A DNA stretch of 64,000 nucleotides from Phaseolus vulgaris (Eukaryota; Streptophyta; Magnoliopsida; Fabales; Fabaceae), in the NCBI RefSeq assembly GCF_000499845.2, contig NC_023753.2:10183791-10247790 (forward strand), written 5' to 3'. The notes beneath the pieces are model-generated. The model was not told the origin of the DNA. It worked only from the letters and a program-made list of their open reading frames with translations, and made no database searches. Position numbers and translations under genes: made by a program. Within the stretch, counting starts at the first letter, position 1. Each line of letters starts with the position of its first letter. Positions 13,985 to 27,619 of this stretch are shown here, one piece after another.

Positions 13985-15520
13985 AACACATGCTTCTACT
14001 GTGAGGCTGGTTCTGTCTCATCATCATTCGAACTATGTGGACGGGGACGTGGCAATACAAATAGTCAATCTTCGTCTACCCTAGGAACTATATATGGGTG
14101 TGACACTAATCTGAACCAGTGAATGTATCCATCTGCTCAAGCTAATGGATGTGAAGCTAAGTTTACACTTGTAATAAGGTTGTCAGCAAAATGCAACCAT
14201 TGATCATCAATAACAACAACTTCACCACCTTCAAATAAGGAGGAGCCCGAGGAATCGTCTACTCGTATCCATATTGGCACAACACACAATCTGACAAATG
14301 ACGTTGTGAGAAGTTCCCAGGTTGGATATATCTCGAGAACAAGGATGTTGTCCCAAACGACCTACTGGGATGATGATCATCATACGAAGTCCATATCACA
14401 CCATCACAGATAACACTATCTATTTGGGCACCCACAAAACTAATTGTAGAAATATGACGTTCAGTCACATAATGTGATGACCAAGGGAGAATCTCCTTAT
14501 ATGTTGTATTAATATCTCTCTTTCAGATCTCTGAGAAGTTCTCATAAATCCATGCATGTTCTGTCATGAACAAATCATTATTGATATCTTCAAACAAAAA
14601 TAAATGTAAAATTTTCAAATTATGTATATTATTTACTTGTGAAAGTGTGACATAACCTCCCAATTACTTCATATGGGCAAAGGGAGCATCCCCCAACTGG
14701 TCAAACATGTGGGTTAGTGCGGCTACTCCCCATGCACACCCACCACACTTCCTCATATCACTGAAAAGGAGCAAGTATGACACACTAATTGATGTCACAT
14801 TTTTATTAATGAAAATAGTGCATTCAGCAAAGTGCAACACATAAGCTTGAGTTGCGTACTTCCATTTGTGGTGGACGATGCACCCCTCGTACATCTTGCA
14901 CAACCAACTCAGTCTAACAGGATTACTTGTCACTACAAGAAAAATCATTAAATAAAAACTAATTTTAGAGATCAAACTAATTAGTTACTATATTGACTAA
15001 ATTAGAAACCATTTATAAACTAAAAAAACTATTAGTATCTTAAGTAGTTTCTATTATTAATAAAAATTTATAAAGTAATTTCTAAATTGATATCTAACCA
15101 TTAGCTACCAAGGTTTTAGCTAATAATATTTTATATTCTAAATTAGTCTTTATTAGTCTTTTTGAGACTAATTTAGAATCTAAAATATTAGTAGCTAAAA
15201 CCTTGGTAGTTAATTTAGATACCAATTTATAAACCATTTTATAATTTTTTTTACTAATAATAGAAACCATCTTAGATACCAAATTTTTTTTAGTTTCTAA
15301 AATAGTATCTAATTTAGTTAATATAGTGACTAATTAATTTTTGTCTCTAAATTTTGTTGATATTTAATGATTTTCTTATAGTGTGTCATTCTACCGCTGC
15401 TAGCAACGCATCTATATAGAGTTCAAAAATAACTTGTTCACTATCTCTTCTATGAATTAACACCGCCGATCTCTATCTAGCTTCGGCCCGAGATGACACA
15501 CTTCTAGTCTTAGCCATGTC
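13985..15520 (-). pseudogene. Degenerate plant mobile domain (MAIN-like) gene
   Basis: Reading leftwards, 15517-15384 begins MAKTRSVSSRAEAR and then hits a stop. 14930-14664 encodes a segment containing VRLSWLCKMYEGC, YVLHFAECTIF and WGVAALTHMFDQL. 14468-14200 encodes GVIWTSYDDH, FSRYIQPGNF and VLCQYGYE. These match, in order, the plant mobile domain of MAIN/MAIN-LIKE proteins and their transposon relatives. Stops and frame changes separate the blocks, and a 453-bp CACTA-type MITE (14931-15383) splits the reading frame. Because the flanks are repeat-like, this is more likely a transposon-borne copy than a host gene. It is clearly non-functional. Confidence 0.75.
14931..15383. mobile_element. 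CACTA-type MITE, 453 bp, TSD TGT
   Basis: Starts CACTACAAGAAAAATCATT and ends with the inverted copy (AATGATTTTCTTATAGTG). It is flanked by a 3-bp duplication, TGT (14928-14930 and 15384-15386), as expected for CACTA elements. The body is a long imperfect foldback of ACTAATTTAGA/TCTAAATTAGT-type motifs and has no coding capacity. This is the best-preserved of four copies in the window; the others start at 21200, 36386 and 62068. Confidence 0.85.
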
Positions 15521-16429
15521 TCTTTCAAACATCAAATCATTCAATTAGAATTAGAATTAAAAAAAAACATTTTTTTTGATATTCTAGATTACACACGCTA
15601 GAATGTAAAAAAAAAATAAAAAATCAAATATGTTACTGATTCTACAATCAGACACGTTATGGATCAACCATTCTATAATCATACAATATCAACGAAAATG
15701 AAAAACAAAACGCAAAAACAAACTTATCATATAATGCGACAAACACAAAAAATGGAGGGTGCACCCGAGGCTGACGAAGAATAACGGTAAGGAAAAAGAA
15801 AGGTGGGAGAGAAGTGAGAGAGGGATGTATATAAATTGACTTGGGAATATTTTGGCCATTTCACAACCCCCAAGAGGGTGCATATTCAAATTATGGGGTG
15901 CAGAATAAAAAAGACCAAATTTTTTATTTTGGCACAATAATCTAAGCCCAAGTCCTTTTCTGGGTAAATTTGGACTGCACTGGTGAAGTTCTTTTCAAAT
16001 TTCAATAAATTTGTATTCACAATACGATGCCTTTACCTCCGTAGAAGTTTAAAACCAATTAATTAGTGAAAATCAATCATATGATAATGGAAATGTTATT
16101 TCGGCAAACTTTTTGAGATTTTTTTTTCTAGTTACCTGAAATTTATTCGTCTGAGTAATATAATAGATACATATTTCTAATTTCTTGATCAAGAGAATGT
16201 TATTGGATTATTATAATTATTTAAGTCTAAGGTAGTAAGAATAGTATTTATGAGAGGTGTTGATAGCGAATCACTAAATGGGCTTAGAATTTTTGGACTC
16301 ATATATAAAACAAAAAGGAGGAGTGCTGATCTTAGTAGATGGAGGGGTTGTACATAGCAATTATAAATATTTTTCTCTAAATCTTTTGAAAACCAATTCA
16401 CCTTTAATTTTCATTGTCCTGCATTTCTT

Positions 16430-18310
16430 AGGGTTTAGGGTTTTTCATCTTCTTTAGTCTCTACCTTAAAGTAAAAAAGACTCAAGGTAAAAGGTAAGGA
16501 AAACTAGTAGGTTTAAACTAAAACTTTTAGTTATAAATATTGAATTAAAAATGTAAGGACCGAGAACAATAGTCTTAGAGTGGAAGTTGTATAATTAAAA
16601 TAATACATGAATGTTTTATTATGAAAGTGAAAAGAGTATATAAGAAGAAATTCAGTTATTTAGGTTTCATTTTAAAAGAACAATCATCTTTCTAAAAACT
16701 CCTTTTTCTTTTCATTTGTCTTCTCTCTAAGATTCTGACCTCCTTGCTCATCAGTTTGACGATCAGAGTCTGCCATTAGACTCTTAACAATGAAGACTAC
16801 AAGATTGCCTGATCAAAATCTTAGATATAGTAAGTTCATTTTGGCTCATTTTCCTTTAAGTTAGTTTTGATATGGTTAGGTTTGCCTTCAGTTTAAGCTT
16901 GCTTGGATGCTTTTGTCTTCAAAATTAGTCTTTGTTAGCTCATGGTCATAGTGATGTAGTTAGATTTTTTATCAGGACTTTGTGGTGCAGGTTAAGCTAC
17001 CTTTGAGCTTTTGGTAAGTTTGGGGCTCTTAGTGAGCATATGCTCAAGTTCATGTAAGGGAAGCTAGTTTCAATTTCAAATAGAATCCTAGGTTAGAAGA
17101 TGTGGATGTGGGGTGACGTGGTCACCAGTTTCAAATTTTGTTTTGCAGGACTGATTGCTTATGAGTTATGTAGGGTTTTGTTTGAAATAAAATGTGAATA
17201 TGTTAATTTTGATATGGATGATTTATGGTAAATGATCTTGTTTGAATCTGAAAAAAATTGGTTGATTTGTATAGTTGATATAGTGTAAGTAAATTCTAGG
17301 GTTGCTCTCGGGTTTACTCTCGCTTAAGCAAGAGAATTTTCGCTTGGGCGAGAAATTTTTTGCTCAAGCTAGACTGAAAGTCGAGTTTATTATTGCCTAT
17401 TGGTTTTAAGTGAAAATTCTAAATTTTATTTAAAAATATGATTAAAGGAACTTAGTTATGTGTTTAAGTGAATTTTGAGATATATTTGGATTGTTTAGAA
17501 AGTTTAAAATATGATGTGATTGAATGGTGCATTGATGTGTTAAATAATGTATGTAATGAGGTGAAAGTGTTATCAAGACATAGTATTTTCAGGAAAGGAA
17601 AGGAAATACTGTGTTGAGATTGTTATTCGGGTGTATTAATTTGTGAGTGTCCTATGAATGAGATGATCCTAACTCTACTGATATAATGAAATCATATAGA
17701 TGAAGTTATTCAGTTGGTAATAGTTGAAGGAGTTTCAGTTGACTAAGTATTAGGTTTGAAAGAACTTATTAGAGCATATGAAATGGATTTATCCTGTCAT
17801 ATGAGATGATGAGATATTGAGATGATTATGCGCATAACTGTGTGAATTCCACAACGAGTAGTGTGACAGGTGCAAGTCTCTGGATGCTATTTTCAATTCA
17901 CGAGTCTTCCGAAAGTATAGTCAAGTGTTTATGTGTTGTGAGTCAGTAGAAGTCTGACATGAGATAGATGAATTGTGAATTATAATAGACAGTTGATGAT
18001 TTGTGAAAATGTAAGAGAATTGATGACTTTATGTTAATATTTAAAGTTATATTTATATTTAAAGTTTTAAAAATAGCTAGCTTACCCTATTGTTTGCATT
18101 GTGTTTTATTTTCTTTAATTTGTGTATTTACACGGCAACATATGATCTTGCAGGTGATAGAATTTCTCAGTGAGAAGCTGAATGATGGAAATGTTTATTT
18201 TATTTTGAATATTTTGTTTTAAATCTTATGTAAATATATATAAAAAAAAATCCCAATGAAAAGGATATATTTTTGAAACAGTATATGAAAAAGTAATATA
18301 TATTGCAGAT
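16430..18310. repeat. Retroelement-like non-coding repeat
   Basis: A more complex sequence block set in AT-rich DNA, with no long open frame. At 17318-17375 a TCGCTT..GCGAGA-type inverted motif recurs (CTCGCTTAAGCAAGAG, CGCTTGGGCGAG). A GCTTACCCT motif at 18080 is shared with the repeat family at 36626-39356 and 55000-55828. It is probably a decayed LTR-type element; ends not determined. Confidence 0.35.
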
Positions 18311-19023
18311 TATGATTATTAGATGTGGGAAAATATAGAGATGTTAAAAAAAACTTATTCAAGTTTTCCGTGTTAAATTAGATTAGGAAGATTTAATTCT
18401 AAATTTATTTAATTAATTTCTTGTTATTAAATTTAAGCTTTGACTTAAGTTTTGGTTTAAGTTTTATTTCCTTTTTGGTGCAACAGGAAGAAATTTGTAT
18501 ATGTTTATTTGGCATTAGAATTTGAAAGGATGTGCCTGTTGGTGTTTGCCTACAATATCATGGGTCTAATATGAATACAATAATCACAACACAATCATAA
18601 TAAAAACAATCACATAAAAGAACAAGTTAACTCAAATAAATCATGATTAATAATATAGAGATATAAGTCTATGCAATCCAATTTCAATAAAAATTCATTC
18701 ATATTATTGTTAACAAAAATGTAATCTCACGAAACATATTGACTACTTAAAAAGAAAGTTATCATAAAGCAAATCATATTCCATATTATTCTTTGTCTCA
18801 ACAAAGGTTACCAAAAATTATATTATTTGACATCTTCCAAAAGGTTGGTATTGAATAAACTCATTAAAGATTAACACATGATTGATAATCAAATTTTACA
18901 AAAATCCTCACCAATAACTCATATTTAGTCATGGTAGTTAATTGCATAAACTCCACAAAGCCTTAGGTAAGAATCTTATTCTGACTACTAACTTTAACAT
19001 CTCCTTTCAATAATAGTTCTAAT

Positions 19024-19108
19024 ACTCACTATGTATGTGTGTGTGCATGTGTCAGGTGTGTATACAAGGCATGTGTGCCTACATACGTGCTTGTGCGTGT
19101 GTGCGAAC
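19024..19108. repeat. TG-rich simple repeat
   Basis: Imperfect TGTG/CATG-rich tract (TGTATGTGTGTGTGCATGTG and similar), a degenerate microsatellite. Confidence 0.7.
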
Positions 19109-19318
19109 GATGCTCAATTGTTATACTCTTAAAAGAAAGAGAATTATTTTTTACTATTATTGCTTAATTACTCAACACATTATTCAGCACACATAGTTTT
19201 AGAGGAGAAATAATTTAAATAATTTTTCTTTTGCTTAAACAACTCACTTGAGATCCAAAACATCCAAGGTCATCGTTCAAGTAACTATGAGACACTTGAG
19301 AGATAAATTCTATAACAA

Positions 19319-19362
19319 TATTTAAGACTTACTATTTAAGACTTACTATTTAAGACTTACTT
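19319..19362. repeat. 14-bp tandem repeat, three copies
   Basis: The unit TATTTAAGACTTAC occurs three times head to tail, the first copy abutting AA on its left. No function is evident. Confidence 0.85.
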
Positions 19363-21199
19363 TATCAATCAATCCATTACTTAAATAAGATATTTACAAA
19401 TAAAAAACTAACTTAAATTGAATCAAAACTCAGTCAATCAAAATTCTACCATTAATGTTATTTATTTAACTAAAAAACAATTTAATTTTATCAAATTGAT
19501 AGTAACTCCTTAATTGTTCTCCACTATGCACAATAAATACCAAAATATATAGTTTAATTTCATTTATAAATATATAGTCAGCCTAAAAAATAATTCAAGT
19601 ATCTCAAAATACCAAACTTCTAAATTTTGTAAAGCTAGGGTTTAAAAATACAAGATTTCTCATCCTCCATTAAATTGCTATGAATCCATTTTGAATAATT
19701 CAATTTAACTTTCCTTACCTAACAAAAAAAATCCTTTATGAGTATATCTCTTAAAAAACTCAAAAATCTTACAGGTTGCTTTCCAAATATCAAACCTAAC
19801 AAGTATATCATTATAAAATTAAATTAATAAATATTTTTTACTCTCAAGTGATTATATATGCGAATTATTTCTAATCATATGAATGAAAATGAGAAAAAAG
19901 AGGTCAAAATCTAAAGAAAATACAAAATTTACCCAAATCAAAATTTTATTCAAGATAGGACTCTTCATATTCTAGCCAAGAGTTTCTCAAAAATATAACA
20001 AAACATCATTACAAAATCATAAAGAAAAGTATAGAAAATTTAAGTTTTAAAAACAAATAATTTTAAATAAGTAAAAAAATAAATTATTTAAATATATAAT
20101 TTGAAATTAAAAATATAATTAGTATTTTTTATTAACTTTAAACCTTATTTTCTAATACCTTTTAAATAAATCTTCCCATTACAAGAAAGTTGAAAAAACA
20201 AAATTCATAAATAAAATGAATCAAAACTTTCATTTATGACTTTCTACGAAAACATGCAAAAAAAAAAAAGTTAAAAAAATTCACCATAATCAATTACATT
20301 AAACTATATAATCAATTGTAAATTACTTTAAAAAGACAATCAATTGTCTCTACGTAGACAATTTCTATTTTTCTTATAATACAATACATAATTAAAGTAA
20401 AAATATTATAATAAATAAAATAAAATAATTTAAAATATATATTTTATAAATTATTTTATTTTATATATTGTTTATTTGTTGAAATTTGTAATTTTTTTAT
20501 TTTACTTTAATATTTATTTTAATTAATAATTTATATTTTACAAAAAAAGTAACATTTATATCAAATTATTTTAAAATTTATTTTTTAAATAAGAAAATAA
20601 TCTATTCTATTACATCTTATACCAGCTTTCTGATCACTTTTCATTATTTTTATTTCCATCCAATCAACCCTACTTTCTATTCACTTTATGTTTCTATTCA
20701 CTTTATGGTTAACCATTACTTTTTTTTAGAAAGTTGTTTAATATTTTTGCTCAGAAAGTGAAAGCATTTATGATATATTTAATGCTCATTAACTATACTT
20801 TCTATAAAGATTATAAATACGTGGGTCTCATTATTTAATGTACAATCCTCTTATTCTCAATTCTTATACCTAAAAATTAATTTAGTGTGGCAACTGGGTA
20901 ACATTGTTCATCTCACATGATAGTTGTTTATGAGACATCTTTCTTATTCTAAAAGAGGGACCTAAGATGAATTTGATTAAAATACTAAAATAAAAGTGAA
21001 AAACTAATAAGCAGTAGAAAAAAAAATCTAAAATTAATTATAAGGTAGTGACCAAAGAAAACTATAAATTAATTAAAATAACCATTCAATCATACTCTAT
21101 ATCTTGTTTAGTAAAAATATATGAAAACATAAAATTGAAATATATTTTATAACTATTTTTTTCTAAAAATATCTCCTCATAGTTTTATTATAAGATAAC

Positions 21200-21578
21200 C
21201 ACTAAAAAAACTAATTTTATAAATTAAAAAATAATTAATTACTATATTGACTAAATTATATATTATTATATAAACTAAAAAATTATTAGTATTTATAATA
21301 ATTTTTATTATTAATAAAAATTTATAAACTAGTTTTTAAATTGAAATCTAATTAGTTATTAAGATTTTACATACCAATTTTAAATTTTAAATAATTAGTA
21401 ATTAAAACTTTGATAATTAATTAAATATTAATTTAAAAATTAATTTATAATTTTTTATTAATAATATAAATTATTTTAAATATTAATAATTTTTATTTTA
21501 TAAAATAGTATTTAATTTAATTAATATAATAATTAATTATTTTTTATCTCTAAAATTTGTTTATATTTAATGATTTGT
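21200..21578. mobile_element. Decayed CACTA-type MITE
   Basis: Collinear with the element at 14931-15383: ACTAATTTTATAAA, then ACTATATTGACTAAATTA, a central foldback and TATATTTAATGATTT at the right end. The left terminus lacks the AAGAAAAATCATTAAAT part and the right end reads GTAACAGT instead of CTTATAGTG. This is an old copy, heavily shifted towards A+T. Confidence 0.65.
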
Positions 21579-22581
21579 AACAGTATTGCACTAATATTTT
21601 ACAAATTGACCCTCTATCTTATAAAAAAAGTGTGTATTAAATTATACTTAAATTGTTTTTTTCATTTATGAAATTAAAATAATATTTTTTTATGCAAGGT
21701 AAATCCAAATAAAATTAGAATTTATGGTTTTAAAGTAACATATTCAAATTGAAAAATAAAATTATTTTAATGAACAGACAAAATTTCTAGTTTAAAAGGA
21801 TTGTTTTTTTTGTTTGTTTTTGTTTTGTGAAGGAGGGAGAGAATTGAATATATTTTGTTTTAATATTTTTAATTACTTCAAAAAATAACTATTTAAAAAG
21901 AGCAAAAAAAAAATGATTTCACCATATGCCAAGATGAAATAATATTTTAACTAGTATATATTATGAGTGATGTTTTATGTTGGTTTTTCATCCTAACATC
22001 TAAATTTAGATGTAAACTTAAATTAAATATTTACGAAAACAATCACTTATTTGAAACCATCGTGTCATTTAGATGAAATCGTAAATTACGTGTTTCTAAG
22101 CATAAGATTAGTAGGATTTGTTACTTGTGCTTTGCAATTGTATTTTAAAAATAAATGTATATGTTCTTTCAACTACTCCCCAAACCAATTATTTGGTAAG
22201 CTCATATTTTAATATTTTAAACCGATTTCTTTACCCATCAATATCAACAATTTAAAAACTTCCATTACATACTTAGTTTCTTTAATTTATTTTTTTTTAA
22301 GTATAAATATACTTTTCAAAACTATCTTTGGTTTAGTTTTTTTTCTTTCTAATTTTACATTTTAATAAATATCCACATAACCTCTTGATTAATCATAAAT
22401 AATATATAATTTTGGTAGATTATTAGAAACAAAGTTTGAAAATACTTGATTGAATTTATATATACAGATATGTACCAAAAATGTTGGTTGAAAAGAAGAT
22501 ATGTTGTGTGGTGTGCCTCAACTATTTTGATACATAGAGGAAAGCAACAGGTAACACCAAACACACTACTACTTTGGTTTC

Positions 22582-25500
22582 TTAAACCACCTTCCATCTT
22601 ACATCAACATGTATCACTCCATTCCTTGAATTTATAAGATTGTATTTGTCATTAATGCGACCATTGTGCACCACATCCCTAAGGTTAATCTCCACATGCC
22701 CCAGTGTTTCTTGCTGCATACCATGGAGAATCAAACATCAACAATATCACCATCAAGTTGTGAAAACAAGCTAATTAATTGATGTGACCACATGGGTTGG
22801 ACCAAGCAACTTAAAATTTCAATAAAGTTGTTTAGAATTTGGATTAAATATGTCTTGTAATGAATGAGGATAATGAAATGGCACCTTTGACAGAAAACTG
22901 AAGTTCTTCCTCCTGCTCAGGACCTCAATGTGTATCTTCTCATGTTGAGGAGGCTCCTCTAGCATGAATTGGAATTCTTCATTCCATCGCGGGTGACGAG
23001 TTTTCTTCATCGTCTGTATAAATTTAAATTTTGGAACATAAAATATTGCCTCAATCAAATTGTGCATACTAATGGTAACATGGATAAATCTAGGCTCAGA
23101 TTCATCTGTGATAAAGCCTTGAATCACATCCCTATGTAACATAAGGAGCATGATGACAGGTAAAAATGATGTATCTAAGAAGGAAAAGGTTTATTACCTT
23201 TGTTTTTTTCTTTTCCCCTCTAAAGGTCAGCACTGCAAATGGGTTGTTGTGATGTTCCCCCTCAACCTCTTCAGCCTCTAGTATAACAACTGAAAGCAAA
23301 CCTGCTCTATCTTGAACCTCATCATCGGATACATAACCAATTCCACTTTCCTTCCTGCTATATCCTTCAGAAGGTCCACCAAACTTGCTGCTGTCTTCCT
23401 TGAAAGGAACAAAAGTCAAGTCTACCACAATTTTCCCTCTAGGCTTCTTGTTTGGAGTTTCGTTGAGATTTGTGTCCTTCAGTAAATCAAGTGTAAATTC
23501 TTTATTCTCATACGGCTTAAGCAGCTTGAGAGGGACCAACTGCATTCCCAGCTTATCATGTCCACCAACCTTATAAGAATACAAATAAAAAAATCATGGG
23601 TAAACATATGAGAAATTGCAAATTCGCCAATAACTTTTGACCAAATAAAGTAGTTGATTTCTTCAAGTGCAATGGACTAAATGGACAGAGATGAAGAACA
23701 AGATAAGAGAGATACTTTTGATGTATCAGTCCCATAAAATCAATTAAACACACAGCTGCACTCAAATTGAAAATGCAGTTTTTTCTTGATAGTTGAAATT
23801 GAAAGTAACTGAGACTTTGTAGAAATATAACAAATTTACATCACCCAAAAATAGAAAATGTATCGTTTGAAAGGATTTTATAGTTACTGTCCATCTAAGA
23901 AGTAACTGCTGCAGATTAATTATAACTGTTTATGTACACATAATTAGCTTAAAATAACTATCCATTTTCTTGAAGAAACTTCATAGAGAAACGGGCATTT
24001 AGGTGAGAACATGATTATCTTGACGGCTTGACTATTATAGATAAGATTTTTATGGTAAGCGTTTTATGTCAAAATTGAACAAGTAACAGAAGAAAGACGA
24101 GGAAAACCTTGTCCCAGTCATAAACTTGTAATTGAAGAACTTGAGATTGAGGGTCTTTTACAACAATCTTGAACTTCTCATTCCACACAGGATTCAAATT
24201 CTTTCTCTTGACAGTGGTTTTCTTTGCTGGAAGTTTGTCTCCTGTCAGACTTAGTTTAACGTAAGGATCAGAAGTTCCCAACAAATCCATCTTTAAAAGC
24301 TTATGAGCACGAACCACATTCACATGTAATATCCCCACAGGCTTCTTTATTTCCACCCTATAAGAGATGTGAGGAAAGTATCAGGAATCATTTTTCATAG
24401 GACAAACAGATTTTGAACTTCAACTTCAGCAATTTGCAGAATTTTTTTAACAACATTCAGATCATGTTTTAAATAATAACATGGTTCTAGTAAGATATTG
24501 GATAGCAGCTTTGTGTAGTTCCTTCAACCGTAGAACACTGAAAAATAACATGCTATCATCTTTTAAACCATGTTATTTTTCAAATTCAGATAAGGACCAG
24601 GGAACATTTTTTGTTTATATATAATTTTAAAAGGCAGGATTAATTTTTAAAGGTCATAGACCAGAAAAAAATTAATATTGTTAGCACATAGAACTCTTAT
24701 CATTAGATACAAACTTACGTTGATTCATCAAGAATAGGAATTTCCAGGGTTCGAGGCCAGAGATAGAGATTTGCAACTTGTTTTTTTATTGTATCCTGTA
24801 TGCAGCAACTATAATTGTTAGTTCTTGAACTCTAATTAAATTATGAAATACGATGGAAATTGAAAGTGCACGAAAGAAAATTATGATGACAAGAAAGTAA
24901 CAACCAAAATAGCCCTTTATAAATTTGTGCAGAGGAGTAAATAATCCAACAGATCACTAAATAACTGAAGATTAAATGTGCACAAAAGTAGTGGATAATG
25001 CACAAACTACAAAGTTTCGAGAACGTAGTGGTTAACAGATAACATGAAGTAAAAGAAAAAAAATGCAAATAGAAGTTTAATTTACCAGATGTTCAATACT
25101 ACAAATATTCTAATGCAAATAGAAATTAAAAACAAAAGGTATAAAAACAGAGGGAAGCACCTGTACAAATCTATAGAGACCAGGTATTGACATGATATCC
25201 CCTCCAGATACTCTCATCCCAAAATCCACATGAGGCTGGATATGAAACATAATTAATTACACAAGTAAGAATTTCTTCTAACTTCTAACATCAGAAAAGG
25301 CAAGAAACAAAAATAGGCTTGAGTACAGTATTTCATTTACCTTCTCCAACAAGGATACCACAATATTTGCAAAACATGGAAATGTAGGCACCAAAGGTCT
25401 TAAAGTTATTCGTGGTGTTGCAAATACTTGTACGTCCACCAACTGCAACGAATCAAAATGAATTTCCAGAAGGAAAGCACCATCTAGAAGGATCTAAAAA

Positions 25501-27130
25501 AAAGCATTTACCATTTAGGATTGTGCCTCAAGGCTTATCTGACCTGAACGCTGATCTTCAAAGATGACACATACAAGGACAACACTATGTTTGGATTGCC
25601 AGCCCATTTGATAACTTGTTCCATGACCAATTCTTTTTCATTTGTTTCTAGAACTTTAATACCTGCAGAATTACCACGTAGAAATTTAAAACAAAAATCA
25701 GTATAGTACTGGAGTAACTAGACCTTAATACCTCGTATAACCCATCAGATGGCAAAGGCTCCAATAAAATGTGGTGCAAACATATTTAAGGTAAATTGGC
25801 CTTTTCTGAGGATGGATGGAAAAACACATCCGTAAAATGCTGGTTTTCTCACACCAGGAATTATTCAAGTGAAATTTATTTTTTGATGTGCATTTGTACT
25901 TCAAACATCTAAAGGATTCATCCTTAATCATGCATTTTATGCAAAAGACTCTTGGTAGATGCCAGTGAGATTACAATAGAGATATCAATATTTATGTTCT
26001 GGTTTATTGCAGCCAAGTTTATAACTCACTTTGCCTTTCCTTGTATCATCACCCAATAATTTCACTAAAATCGTGCTCATTCTAGCACCCAAAATGCAAA
26101 AAAAAAAAAAAAAAAAAAACTACAATTACTTATAAATCTCTGTGACTCTCAAGACAACCTTCTCGTCCATGTCCAAGATAGATTACATGACATTAATGTC
26201 AATCTGTACTTGTGTACCTTTTGCTGAAATGGATTGGTCAAAACTGTCCGGGGTGAAAACCATCCTAACTAACCATGTTCTAATCTGAAATTCCATTTAT
26301 AAGACAAACACTTGTATTTGCGGAACAGAAATTTGGATTAAATATTTGTGCAAATGATCAGATGACCTGAGAAAAGACTTACCACATACAGTAGGAGGAA
26401 GAGTACCAAGACTTAACTTATCGAACTCAATTGCTTTGATCTGATACTTCCCAATGTATTCAGCAAATATCGGCTGTGCCGTGCTTCTAATAATCTTACA
26501 AATTGCCTGTATACCAAAACGAAAATGTCATTGAAGAATCATCCAACAGGAGCACAATCACACCAATATCCAAATGGAATCACTGAAATACCGTGTCTAA
26601 GAAAGGCCACATATCCAACAAAAACTTGTTCAGCCAATCAATCTGAAGAACACACAAAATCAATAGCACAGTAACACCACCATCATCGTAAACCTTAAAA
26701 AATTTAAAAACACGAAAAAAAAAGTTTATAATATCACAATTCACAAAACTAACTCGTTCGTAATCAGGCGTCTTCACCCAGAGAGGAATCTCTGGTAGAA
26801 GTTCCTCCAAAGCATTTGGGCCCAATTCACTAATTGGCCTAACAACAGGGTCCTGCAACATTGAAGAAAAAAATATCAGATTTTGAAGATCACCAAGAAT
26901 TCAAAACGCAAAAGGGGTGTAAACCCCAAAATCAGTTCCCGCAAAGTGATCAGAAGAAATGCATGTTTCAGATTTGAGAATTGGAATAAAACAGAATGAA
27001 CATGCATGAAGTTGTTAACCTTGACGTGTTTGGTTTCTGAGTAGACAAAGAGAAAGAAGCCCACGAAGAGGCCAATGGGTATTCCAACAGCAAAACCAAT
27101 AATCCCGAAGAGACTGCTCAGCAACTCCAT
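22582..27130 (-). CDS. Plant synaptotagmin, SYT4/SYT5-like (12 exons, complete)
   Basis: Exons on the minus strand: 27130-27020, 26852-26754, 26642-26592, 26506-26383, 25662-25544, 25442-25341, 25235-25161, 24795-24719, 24357-24108, 23569-23198, 23013-22885 and 22713-22582. All junctions are GT-AG and in phase, giving 546 aa, close to the roughly 560 aa of Arabidopsis SYT4/SYT5. Residues 1-37 form an N-terminal membrane anchor (MELLSSLFGIIGFAVG start). An SMP lipid-transfer domain covers about 66-250. C2A begins near 258 and keeps the five expected calcium ligands: D277, D283, D333, D335 and D341. C2B (about 425-520) has Glu/Asn in place of these (EVEGEHHNNP). Family knowledge: such proteins tether the ER to the plasma membrane and move lipids at contact sites, C2A binding membranes with calcium. 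SYT4/5 assignment rests on ILDEST, LLGTSDPYVKLSLTG and YDWDKVGGHD. Confidence 0.95.
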
Positions 27131-27148
27131 TTGGGTGCTTTAGGGAGA

Positions 27149-27150
27149 AG

Positions 27151-27181
<31 letters not shown>
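27149..27181. repeat. (GAA)n microsatellite in the synaptotagmin 5' leader
   Basis: About ten GAA units (CTT on the sense strand) start roughly 20 bp upstream of the synaptotagmin ATG at 27130. CTT/CT-rich leaders are common in plant genes, and this tract is probably transcribed. Confidence 0.85.
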
Positions 27182-27619
27182 GAATGGTGATGAAAAAAAA
27201 AGCAGAGGAGAAAAACCCAAGAAAATGATTTAAGAGAGTTTCGGAGGAAACCGAGAAAAACTAGAAGGGTGCGATGTGTGTGAGAGAGATTACGAATGAA
27301 AGCGCCAAAACAGAGACACTCCACCACCCTCTCTGTTTTCACTTCAATGCAATACAATACAATAGACCCTGCTTTTGTCTTTGCAACAACGAACGCCAAA
27401 AAAACTCCTTCCTTTTGCTTCCCACGGTCTTATGTGCCAAGTTGCCATTCTACTATTTCTCTTATTTCAAACTATATTAATTATTAATTACTATTGTGGA
27501 AGTCAAGTGTGTTTTAATTCTCTTCATTTTAATTTTAGAAATTTATTTCTACTTTTAACAATCCCTCAATTTTATCTTTTCCAACAACAAATTTCACTTT
27601 TATAAACTAAATATTTCCT

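Larger units (their letters stand above)
13200..15945. mobile_element. Candidate Mutator-like element around a mobile-domain pseudogene
   Basis: Both flanks of the pseudogene carry related, oppositely oriented GGGTGCA-rich sequence. On the left, TTTGGCAC at about 13293 is followed by CAACCCCATATGCA. On the right, in reverse complement, TTGTGCCAAAAT is followed by TGCACCCCATAATTTG (15945-15885). Plant mobile domain genes are often carried by Mutator-like or gypsy elements. The terminal repeats are decayed and no 9-bp target duplication was confirmed. Confidence 0.3.
18311..22580. other. AT-rich intergenic DNA
   Basis: Apart from the small repeats and the MITE listed separately, this stretch is very AT-rich with no domain-bearing frame. 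An AATAAA on the minus strand at 22286-22291 lies about 295 nt past the synaptotagmin stop and may belong to that gene's 3' end. Confidence 0.5.
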
